64,000 bases of DNA. Origin: Clostridia bacterium. Lineage in GTDB: Bacteria; Bacillota; Clostridia; Christensenellales; Borkfalkiaceae. The stretch lies in NCBI GenBank assembly GCA_900770945.1, contig CAAGME010000037.1, positions 62,001 through 126,000 of the forward strand. Direction: 5' to 3'. The position numbers and the translations under genes are program-made. The notes beneath the pieces were generated by a model. The model had not been told where the DNA came from, did no database searches, and saw nothing but the letters and a program-made list of their open reading frames with translations. Shown here in pieces: positions 42,366 to 49,874 of this stretch; position 1 is the first letter of the stretch; the number at the start of each line of letters is the position of its first letter.

Positions 42366-42642
42366 CTACGGCACTGCCGTAGCGGCGCAGGCGCGTTGTT
42401 TGCCCCGAAGCCGTAGAGTGCGTGCATGCGGCGCAACAGGGCGATGAGTGTCGACGGGCGCATACTAAGCGTATGTAACCGAGACCGAAGAGCCACGTAG
42501 CGACGCAGGCGCGTAGCTTTTTCCGAAGCCGTAGAGTGCGTGCATGCGGCGCAACAGGGCGATGAGTGTCGACGGGCGCATACTATGCGTATGTAACCGA
42601 GACCGAAGAGCCGCGTAGCGGCGCAGGCGCACGCTATACGGC
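42366..42642 (-). repeat. Tandem 118-bp repeats behind cinA (3'-end family)
   Basis: Two copies at 42405-42494 and 42523-42612 (period 118 bp) are identical apart from one or two bases; flanking GTAGCGGCGCAGGCGC recurs three times. On the minus strand the array begins with CGTATAGCG seven bases after the cinA stop codon. Each copy contains the stem CATAC..GTATG. Overlapping ORFs are repeat artefacts. Together with the two elements above it fills the gap 42192-42647. Confidence 0.85.
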
Positions 42643-42647
42643 TTCGA

Positions 42648-43679
42648 CTAAGCGGACTCTAAAATATCCTTTAACGCTACGAAAATCGCCGTATTCGCCG
42701 CTTTCTTGATTACATCTTCTCGGTCTCCCGAAAATTTGTATTTGTAAACTTTTACGTTTTTATCCACGGAAACGCCGATGAAGCATAAGCCGTCCGTATC
42801 CGCCTTTTCCTTGCCGCCCGCGTAACCGGTTATGGTTATCGCAACGTTTGCAAAGCCGAAGTCGGTAATGCCCTTTGCCATTTCGTACGCTACGGGCGCG
42901 CTGACTACGCCGTTTTCCTTAATTGTTTGCTCGCTCACGGAAAGCCTGCCGATTTTCGAGCGCGTATCGTAAGTAATAAAGCCCTCGTAAAATATTTCGC
43001 TTGCGCCTTTTACGCTCACGATGTTTGCGGCTATTCTTCCGCCCGTCATCGATTCGGCGGTGGAAACGATTTTTCCGCGGAGCTTTGCCGCCTGGTAAAA
43101 TCTTTCGTAAAGCGATGTGTCGTCTTCGGCGTAAAGCTCTTGTCTAAAAGCCCTTATAAAGTTTTTCACTGCGTCGTCCACAATCATTTTAGGCGTTGAA
43201 TCGCTGTAAAAAACCGTTACTTTAACGTCGTCGTCAATTACTATATAATCGAAGAAAACCCCGCTATAAAGCGATGTAATGGCTTTTATGGTTTCTTTGA
43301 GCCGACTTTCGTTCGCGCCGAAAAGCTTAAACGTAAGCGTGCCGACGTTCTTTTTCAAAACATTTTTTACTTCCGAGGCAATGTCCGTGTTTTCGCCGAG
43401 AACGACGAGCGGATATTTGCCCTTGAAAAGGTTTTCGTCCGTCTGCTTGAAACCGTTATCGACAAGCGTTTTTACAAAATCTTTTTCCTTGTCGAATCCC
43501 GAAAGAAAACATATATCGCATTTTTCGCTTAAAACGGACGGAAGCTCTTTAGTAGAAGTAACTATCGAAACGCGGTCTGCAAACAAGCCCGTGGCGCGTA
43601 TCTTTTCGATTATGTTTTCCACCGCTTTAAGATCCGAGCTTTTGCGCCTTTCCGAAAGGTATGCAAGATGCGTTTTCAT
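42648..43679 (-). CDS. CinA-like protein with degenerate N-terminal domain
   Basis: The C-terminal 160 residues are a CinA C domain (nicotinamide-nucleotide amidase fold): KIVSTAESMTGGRIAANIVS, YEGFITYDTRSKIGRL and ITGYAGG. The N-terminal 180 residues stand where CinA proteins have a MoaB-like (COG1058) domain, but the hallmarks (GTELL, GGLGPT) are absent and the total length is about 70 residues short of usual CinA. The locus between pgsA and recA is the standard one for cinA, so the gene is probably an eroded CinA that keeps only the amidase. It overlaps pgsA by 4 bp. Confidence 0.85.
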   Translation of the reverse strand: MKTHLAYLSERRKSSDLKAVENIIEKIRATGLFADRVSIVTSTKELPSVLSEKCDICFLSGFDKEKDFVKTLVDNGFKQTDENLFKGKYPLVVLGENTDIASEVKNVLKKNVGTLTFKLFGANESRLKETIKAITSLYSGVFFDYIVIDDDVKVTVFYSDSTPKMIVDDAVKNFIRAFRQELYAEDDTSLYERFYQAAKLRGKIVSTAESMTGGRIAANIVSVKGASEIFYEGFITYDTRSKIGRLSVSEQTIKENGVVSAPVAYEMAKGITDFGFANVAITITGYAGGKEKADTDGLCFIGVSVDKNVKVYKYKFSGDREDVIKKAANTAIFVALKDILESA

Positions 43680-44338
43680 TCCTCGATCGCCTCGTTTTCG
43701 ATTTTTTCTTCGCCGACGGAAGAATCTTCCTTATGTTCGACCTTGCTGACCGCTTTGCTTTCGTCAAGAGCATGAGCGTTGATGTAGAAGTAATGAACGG
43801 CGGAAACGATCGCCATTATTATCGAAAGAGCAAAGATTATAAGCCCTGCGTAATAAACCACGCGGAGCGTGTGTTCGCCCCAGATACCTTCGAAGCCTTC
43901 GTAGATTATGAGAATAAAAATCGATATATCCTGGAGCATCGTCTTTGTTTTGCCGAGCTTATCCGCCGCCATGACGTAACCTTTAGCCGCGGCGACCATT
44001 CTTAAACATGATATAAGGATTTCCCTTGCGATGACGACTATCGTACAGATACCGCCCAACATGGAATACGGCGAAAAAACGCCCGTATCAACCATTAAAA
44101 CGAGTGCAGAAAGGACCAGAACCTTATCGGCGGTCGAATCGAGGAATTTGCCTAAGTCCGTAACGAGATTATACTTTCTCGCAATGTAACCGTCGAGAAA
44201 ATCCGTGAACGCCGCAAATGCGAATATAGCGGCGGCAACGATAAAATGCGCGGGGAATTCCCAATAGAATGCCGCAACGAAAAACGGAATAAGCGCAAGT
44301 CTTAAAATAGAGAGTTTGTTCGGTAAGTTAAGTTTCAT
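43676..44338 (-). CDS. pgsA: CDP-diacylglycerol-glycerol-3-phosphate 3-phosphatidyltransferase
   Basis: Makes phosphatidylglycerol-phosphate in the membrane. The CDP-alcohol phosphotransferase motif is present in DFLDGYIARKYNLVTDLGKF followed by LDSTADK. About five or six membrane segments. At 220 residues it has a charged C-terminal tail of about 30 residues (ESKAVSKVEHKED..) beyond the usual end. It overlaps rimO by 11 bp and cinA by 4 bp. Confidence 0.94.
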   Translation of the reverse strand: MKLNLPNKLSILRLALIPFFVAAFYWEFPAHFIVAAAIFAFAAFTDFLDGYIARKYNLVTDLGKFLDSTADKVLVLSALVLMVDTGVFSPYSMLGGICTIVVIAREILISCLRMVAAAKGYVMAADKLGKTKTMLQDISIFILIIYEGFEGIWGEHTLRVVYYAGLIIFALSIIMAIVSAVHYFYINAHALDESKAVSKVEHKEDSSVGEEKIENEAIEE

Positions 44339-45656
44339 TTTCTATTTCTCCGTACAAGTCGTAAGAGGTAGCGGAAATTATTTTTACTTTATACGTTTCG
44401 CCTTCGTTTATAACGCCGTCGGATCTCAAATAAACTTTTCCGTCTATATCCGGCGCGTTGAAGTAGGCTCGCCCGTAAAATAATTGTTTGTCGTAATCCA
44501 AGCCGTCGCACACGACGTCGAAAGTCTTGCCGACGAGAGAAGAAGTTATTTCTTCGACGATTGCTTGCTGAACGGCGTAAAGTCGTTTTACGCGCTGTTT
44601 TTTAACCGATTCCTTTATCTGCCCTTCTATCTTGTATGCGGGCGTGTCCTTTTCCCGCGAATAGGCGAAAAAACCGGCGTTCATAAGCTTTGCTTCTCTT
44701 AAAAAGTTTTCAAGAGTGATAACGTCCTCTTCCGTTTCGGTCGGAAAGCCTGCGATAAAGGTCGAGCGAATGACAAGCGACGGAATTTCCTCTTTTAGCT
44801 TATTCACGAGCGCGACGTAACTTGCATAACTTCCTTTTCTGTTCATCAGTTTTAAAATTCTGTCGGAAGCGTGTTGAAGCGGAATGTCAAGGTATTTTAT
44901 AACTTTTTCGTTATCCCTTATCTCCGCGATAAGCTTATCGTCGATAAGCTCGGGATAACAGTACATTAAGCGAATATGTTTGACCGTTTCGAGCGCGGAA
45001 AGCGCGCGGATAAGCTCAACGAGCCTTATTTCTCCGTACAAATCCTCGCCGTAACGAGTGGTATCCTGCGCAACGAGAATAAGCTCTTCCACCTCGCCCA
45101 AACCCTTTGCCTCTTCTACTAAGCTCTCTATCGGGCGGGAAACGAATTTTCCTCGAATTTTAGGGATAAGGCAGTATGTACAGTGGTTGTTGCAACCGTC
45201 GGAAATTTTAAGATAAGCAAAATGCCCGGGGGTGGTGACTATTCTCGAACAGCCGAGTTCTTTGCCTTTGCCGACGAGGTTTAGTCTTTTGCCTTTGTAA
45301 ACTTCGTCGATAGCCTGCGTGATGAGCGAGCCGTCCTTAGTGCCTAAAAACGCGTCCACCTCGGTAAAATCGTCGAACATGTCGGCGACGAATTTTTGCG
45401 GAAGGCAACCCGTCATTATTATTTTTTCAAGGTTGCCGTCTTGCTTGTACGGCAAATACTCGAAAACGGTGTTTATCGCCTCTTTTCGTGCGGAGCCTAA
45501 AAACGCGCAGGTGTTCACTATCAGCACGTTTGCGTCCTCTATCGAAGAAGTTATGTCGTAGTGCTTTGCGACCTCGTATAAAAGTTTTTCGCCGTCAACT
45601 CTGTTCTTGTCGCAACCGAGCGACACGAGTCCGACCTTTTTTCTGTGTGTAGTCAT
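44328..45656 (-). CDS. rimO: Ribosomal protein S12 methylthiotransferase RimO
   Basis: A radical-SAM enzyme that adds a methylthio group to an Asp of S12. The N-terminal methylthiotransferase domain supplies cluster cysteines in SLGCDKNRVD, VNTCAFLGSA and MTGCLPQKF; the radical-SAM motif is CNNHCTYC; a TRAM domain ends the protein. The frame runs 29 codons further upstream, but that part is translated from a repeat (FQFSIFNFQF), so the ATG at 45656 is chosen, giving 442 residues. No ribosome binding site precedes it: the TTGAAA element reaches to a few bases before the ATG. Confidence 0.93.
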   Translation of the reverse strand: MTTHRKKVGLVSLGCDKNRVDGEKLLYEVAKHYDITSSIEDANVLIVNTCAFLGSARKEAINTVFEYLPYKQDGNLEKIIMTGCLPQKFVADMFDDFTEVDAFLGTKDGSLITQAIDEVYKGKRLNLVGKGKELGCSRIVTTPGHFAYLKISDGCNNHCTYCLIPKIRGKFVSRPIESLVEEAKGLGEVEELILVAQDTTRYGEDLYGEIRLVELIRALSALETVKHIRLMYCYPELIDDKLIAEIRDNEKVIKYLDIPLQHASDRILKLMNRKGSYASYVALVNKLKEEIPSLVIRSTFIAGFPTETEEDVITLENFLREAKLMNAGFFAYSREKDTPAYKIEGQIKESVKKQRVKRLYAVQQAIVEEITSSLVGKTFDVVCDGLDYDKQLFYGRAYFNAPDIDGKVYLRSDGVINEGETYKVKIISATSYDLYGEIENET

Positions 45657-45660
45657 ATGT

Positions 45661-45754
45661 TTGAATTGAAAATTGAAAATGGAAAATTGAAAGATGTGGA
45701 TATAAAAATATATCTTACAATATTTCTCGTCCTTAATTTTCACCTTTTAACTTA
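45661..45754. repeat. TTGAAA element at the rimO start
   Basis: TTGAATTGAAAATTGAAAAT at one end and TTTTCACCTTTTAACTTA at the other. It lies directly before the rimO start codon and appears to have displaced the original upstream sequence. Confidence 0.7.
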
Positions 45755-46062
45755 TAGTTGCAAGCCTTTTTAGGCTTCAGAGTGCGTAGCATTGCCGCAA
45801 CAAGGGCTGTGAGTGTCGAAGGGCGCAATAAAAGCTGCAAGCTTTTTGCCCTTGCAAGCCTTTTTAGGCTTCAGAGTGCGTAGCATTGCCGCAACAGGGC
45901 TGTGAGCTATCAAGCTGTCGGTTTGCTATACTTGCAAGCCTTTTTAAGGCGGAGAGTGGTGCAGTTTGGCACAGCTGGTGACGGCGACCGACAGGCGCGT
46001 ACTCTAACGTACGTAACTGAGGGCGCCGGCGCACGCAGTGGCAAAATGCGCCGCTATACGCC
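45755..46062 (-). repeat. Composite 3'-end repeat behind ftsK
   Basis: Three units start with TTGCAAGCCTTTTTAGGC or close variants at 45758, 45852 and 45932. The third passes into a segment like that behind glgB (GCGCGTAC..GTACG stem at 45998-46013) and ends with the head motif, minus strand CGTATAGCGG, eight bases after the ftsK stop codon. This fills the gap between rimO and ftsK; the ORFs within it are artefacts. Confidence 0.8.
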
Positions 46063-46069
46063 TTAAAAA

Positions 46070-49000
46070 TCAAAAATCTTCGGTGAAGTCGCCGTAAAGC
46101 TCCTCATATTGTTCGCGAGTTATTAAGACGGTGCGGTCTTTATTGTCTAAGGAAGCGGAAACGTACTTCATTTTCGCCATCCATTCGACGATAGTCGCGG
46201 CGCGGTTGTAACCGATAGCGAGCTTAGTTCTTAATGCGGAGTTGGAAACGCGGCGTTGGTCGATTACTATGCGCAAAGCCTTTTTCATAACCTCGTCAAC
46301 TTCGCCGCCGGGGGCTTGCGGCGCGGAATCTTCGTCGTCGCCGCCCTCGTCCGCCGTAGCGTAAGCGTTGATAAGTTCGAGAACCTTATTGTCATAGTAA
46401 CTCTTGTTGTTCTTTCTTATATAGTCGAGAACGGAACGGATTTCGAGGTTGTCGACAAACGCGCCCTGAGCGCGCTGTAAAAAGCCCTCGTCGCTCGTTT
46501 TGTAGAAGCAATCGCCCTTGCAAACGAGCTTTTCCGCGCCGTTTTCATCGATAACGACTCGGCTGTCCATAGCGGTTGCCGTTTTAAAGCAGATACGCGA
46601 CGGAACGTTGGTTTTGATAGAACCGGAGATGACGTTGACCGACGGGCGTTGGGTGGCAAGTATAAGCGAAATACCCGCGGCACGCGCCTTTTGCGCGATT
46701 CTGCCGATATAGTTTTCAATCTTCTTTTTGTTCTTTTCGTCCGCCATTATAAGGTCGGCAAACTCGTCTATCAGGATAACGATATACGGCACGCGCTTAA
46801 CCTTGGTCGTGTCTATCATGGCGTTGTATTCTCCGATATCCTTGCAACCGTTTTCGGCGAGGAACTGATATCTTGTTTCCATTTCGCCAACCGCCCATTC
46901 GAGAACGGCGAGCGCGCGCTTGTCTATACCGATTATGTCGTTGAACACAAGGTGCGGTATGCCCTTGTACATATTGAATTCAACGACCTTAGGGTCGATG
47001 ATGATAAGGCGCATTTCCTCGGGAGAATAGCGGTACAAAAGGCTGATTAAAAGCGAGCTTAAACATACGGACTTACCCATACCGGTTGCGCCGCTCACCA
47101 AAAGGTGCGGCATTCTGGCGAGGTCCAAAACAACCGATTTGCCGAGAATGTTTTTGCCTAAAACGAACTGCAAGCCTTTCTTCTTTAAAGTCTTGTATTC
47201 GGGGGAAGAAAGCACGGACTTTAAGCCGACGATTGAAACGACTTTGTTTGCAACTTCTATACCGATAAGCGATTCGTTGGGAACGTTGTACATTCTAAGG
47301 TCCGAAACCTTTAAACGGAACGCCAAATCGCCTTTTGCGTGGAATACATCCTTCGGGCTTACGTCGTCCGGGATAGCAATGTCGTAACGAGTAACGGAAG
47401 GTCCCGCGATTATGTTTTCGACTGTGACGTCAATGCCCGTAGACTGTTTGATAACCCTGACAATCGTTTCGGCGTTGGCTTTGCGTTTTTCGTTTTCGAC
47501 AAGCAAAGCCTGTTGGTCTGCGCCGTATTCTTTCAACAAGTCGAGCGGCGGAGCCTTGTACCTATAGTTGACGGGCATGTCATCTATGGAAAGCGAGCCG
47601 TCGTCCGGGATTGTATATTTAGGTTTAGCCGAAGCAGCGACGCCGTTTGCGACGTTCGTTGCCGCCGGGCGCGACACAGCACCGGGTTGAACGGGTCTTG
47701 CGGGAGAAGCCGAAGCAGCCGTCCCCATCGGCGAAGTTTCCACTCTCGGCGTAAAAGCCGGTTCCTTTTTTTCTTCCGTCGGCGCGCTTTCCGTGAAAGA
47801 AGCTCTGCTTGTCGCGACATGCGTATCCGCCCTTAAAGCGGAAGTATCGCGAGCAGACGAAGAAAAGCTCGGCGTGACGGGCTTTCTCGTAGAAGAAAAA
47901 TCGTCCTCCGTCGTTTTAATTTCCGTGGTTTCGCGCTCAACGGTGCGAGCCGTTCTCGTTTCGCCTGCTCTCTCGTCCGCTGCGGGGCGAGTGAAATCGC
48001 GACGAGTATCGGTATCGAAAGAAGATGTGCGGGAATACGAGGAAGCTTCGGGCGTTCTTTTCGCCGCACCCTCTCTCGTTCTGTCGTAAACGCCGTAATC
48101 GGCGGAACGCGCGTCGGACTCTTTTCCGTAATTATCTCGCGCCGTTCTGTCCACTACGGGTACCCCGCGGGAAGTTTCGTTGACGACGTAAGCCGAGCGG
48201 CGTGAAAAATCGATATCTTCGCTCTCTCGCGAACGGTCCTTGGTCGTGTCGCCGAAAATGGGAGAAACGCCTATGTTGTCAAGGTTGACTTTACCGACGG
48301 GCTTGCCGTCGCGAATAACGTCCGAAACACCCGCGCCGCTCCTGTCCAATGCCGATTTAGGCGGCGTGTAAGACGAAGCTTCGCCTTTTTTGCCCGTGTA
48401 ATCTTCGGAATAACTCCTTTTCACGTCCGGGCGAACGGGTTCGCGGCTCGACAAACCGTTTTGCGACGGATTCTTAAATTCAAATCTGCCGTCGAAAACG
48501 CTGAGCCTCGACGGAACGCCGCTTGCGGCTTCCCTCTTGGTTTTAAACGTAAACGGGGATTCCTCGTCTAAAAAGTAGCCGTGAGGAGGAACTTCTTTCT
48601 CCTCGTTTTTCGTGGTTTTTGCGACCTTTTCGCCTTTGGCTTCCTCTGCGGCGTATTTTCCCGTAAACGAGTCTTTATCGGCTTTTTGCTTTTCGGGCGC
48701 GGGGATTTTGGGCTTGGTTTCCTTTTTTTCGAAATTGAATTTGCCTCTGAACAAAATCGCGACGACAACGAGTAAAGCTATCGAAAATATAACGAACGCA
48801 CCGGCGTACGAAGCGATTTTCGCAACGGGAGCGGTAAGCAGAGTAGCTATCGCGCCGCCCGGGGTAGTCGTCGAAAAACCGCCTTCGCCCTTTGCAAAGG
48901 AGGACGACATATGTTCGCCGACGGACAAGGAATTGTCAAAGCCGACGGCAAGATGGACTATGAGAAAAATAATGGCGACGGCAAGCGAGATTAAAAACGA

Positions 49001-49270
49001 CGTGAGCCGTTTATCTTCGGGAATCGCGCTGCGCCCCGATACGAGAGCAAAACCGAAAAGCCCCGTATGCAGAAGAAAAATAAAAGAGTACACGCCGAAA
49101 GAGCCGAGCAGAAACGACTGAACGCCGCCGCCCAGCGGATACACGAGAGCGTTGCCCGTGACAAGGCACAAAAATGCCAGCACGGCAAACAATATGAGAG
49201 CCATTCCGAAAACTTCTTTCGCAAACGAACCCGCTTTTTTCCCGTTTTTAGAGCTTACCCCTTTACCCAA
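46070..49270 (-). CDS. ftsK: DNA translocase FtsK/SpoIIIE
   Basis: Pumps chromosomal DNA through the division or sporulation septum. Four N-terminal membrane helices (about 18-40, 55-78, 86-108, 145-168), a long Ser/Thr/Arg/Asp-rich linker (about 190-565), the RecA-like motor with Walker A GATGMGKSV and Walker B IVILIDEFADL, and the gamma winged-helix domain that reads KOPS/SRS sites. At 1066 residues it is long because of the linker. The start is TTG with AAGGCGG nine bases upstream, and a promoter lies at 49309-49337. Confidence 0.96.
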   Translation of the reverse strand: MGKGVSSKNGKKAGSFAKEVFGMALILFAVLAFLCLVTGNALVYPLGGGVQSFLLGSFGVYSFIFLLHTGLFGFALVSGRSAIPEDKRLTSFLISLAVAIIFLIVHLAVGFDNSLSVGEHMSSSFAKGEGGFSTTTPGGAIATLLTAPVAKIASYAGAFVIFSIALLVVVAILFRGKFNFEKKETKPKIPAPEKQKADKDSFTGKYAAEEAKGEKVAKTTKNEEKEVPPHGYFLDEESPFTFKTKREAASGVPSRLSVFDGRFEFKNPSQNGLSSREPVRPDVKRSYSEDYTGKKGEASSYTPPKSALDRSGAGVSDVIRDGKPVGKVNLDNIGVSPIFGDTTKDRSRESEDIDFSRRSAYVVNETSRGVPVVDRTARDNYGKESDARSADYGVYDRTREGAAKRTPEASSYSRTSSFDTDTRRDFTRPAADERAGETRTARTVERETTEIKTTEDDFSSTRKPVTPSFSSSARDTSALRADTHVATSRASFTESAPTEEKKEPAFTPRVETSPMGTAASASPARPVQPGAVSRPAATNVANGVAASAKPKYTIPDDGSLSIDDMPVNYRYKAPPLDLLKEYGADQQALLVENEKRKANAETIVRVIKQSTGIDVTVENIIAGPSVTRYDIAIPDDVSPKDVFHAKGDLAFRLKVSDLRMYNVPNESLIGIEVANKVVSIVGLKSVLSSPEYKTLKKKGLQFVLGKNILGKSVVLDLARMPHLLVSGATGMGKSVCLSSLLISLLYRYSPEEMRLIIIDPKVVEFNMYKGIPHLVFNDIIGIDKRALAVLEWAVGEMETRYQFLAENGCKDIGEYNAMIDTTKVKRVPYIVILIDEFADLIMADEKNKKKIENYIGRIAQKARAAGISLILATQRPSVNVISGSIKTNVPSRICFKTATAMDSRVVIDENGAEKLVCKGDCFYKTSDEGFLQRAQGAFVDNLEIRSVLDYIRKNNKSYYDNKVLELINAYATADEGGDDEDSAPQAPGGEVDEVMKKALRIVIDQRRVSNSALRTKLAIGYNRAATIVEWMAKMKYVSASLDNKDRTVLITREQYEELYGDFTEDF

Positions 49271-49308
49271 GATTACATTCCGCCTTATATAGATTTATAT
49301 TCCGTATA

Positions 49309-49337
49309 AGTATAACATGTTAAGAGTTATAACGCAA
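49309..49337 (-). promoter_or_regulatory. Promoter of ftsK
   Basis: TTGCGT (49332-49337), 17-bp spacer, TATACT (49309-49314) on the minus strand, about 40 bp before the TTG start codon. Confidence 0.55.
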
Positions 49338-49416
49338 CTTTTTTAACGGCACACGGCGTAGACTTTTTATTAAAATTTTGTGAGAATTTTGCGTTGTTGT
49401 CAGAAATCGAACCGAG

Positions 49417-49450
49417 AAAAAAAGCGACGGAACAAAACCGTCGCTTTTTT
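49417..49450. terminator. Bidirectional terminator after acpP
   Basis: GCGACGG (49424-49430) pairs with CCGTCGC (49438-49444) around AACAAAA, with A- and T-runs on both sides. Confidence 0.85.
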
Positions 49451-49494
49451 GGAAAAACAAGAATTAAGTTTCTTTAATCGAATTTAATCGAAAT

Positions 49495-49725
49495 TCAGCC
49501 GACCTTCTTTTGAAGAACCTTGAAAACGTCGCCCACGGTGGACATTTTAGCGGCTTCGGCATCGGAAATCGATACGCCGTATTCTTCCTCGATGTTCATG
49601 ATGAGTTCGACAACGTCGAGAGAATCGGCTCCGAGGTCCTCTATAATGCGGCTGTTTGCGGTAATCTTTTCACGCGGGATACCGAGCTGCTCGGAAAGCG
49701 CGTCGATTATTTTATCAATAGTCAT
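49495..49725 (-). CDS. acpP: Acyl carrier protein
   Basis: Carries fatty-acid intermediates on a phosphopantetheine arm attached to Ser35 in the GADSLDVVE motif. The 76-residue acidic protein has the usual four-helix sequence. It is a single-gene unit with a consensus promoter (49771-49799) and a strong terminator, in keeping with very high expression. A CGCCGT..ACGGCG hairpin (49745-49758) lies in the leader just before the GGAGG. Confidence 0.97.
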   Translation of the reverse strand: MTIDKIIDALSEQLGIPREKITANSRIIEDLGADSLDVVELIMNIEEEYGVSISDAEAAKMSTVGDVFKVLQKKVG

Positions 49726-49770
49726 TTTTTAATCCTCCATACCCGCCGTAAACGGCGAAACGTTTATACG

Positions 49771-49799
49771 ATTATACATTAAATTATTCGCTTTGTCAA
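49771..49799 (-). promoter_or_regulatory. Consensus promoter of acpP
   Basis: TTGACA (49794-49799), 17-bp spacer, TATAAT (49771-49776) on the minus strand: both hexamers and spacing are ideal. Confidence 0.85.
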
Positions 49800-49874
49800 C
49801 GAAATTTTAAGTCTTTGAAATATTTCGGTCGCCTCTTACCCCCTCTTAAAGGGGCAAAGCTTCACTCTTTTTCG

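Noticed and set aside
42366..42642. CRISPR-like appearance of regularly spaced repeats between cinA and recA
   Set aside because: The 118-bp units are almost identical along their full length, with no unique spacers, and no cas gene is in the window.
45864..46073. 69-residue minus-strand ORF in the repeats behind ftsK
   Set aside because: It overlaps the ftsK stop codon and is made of repeat units.
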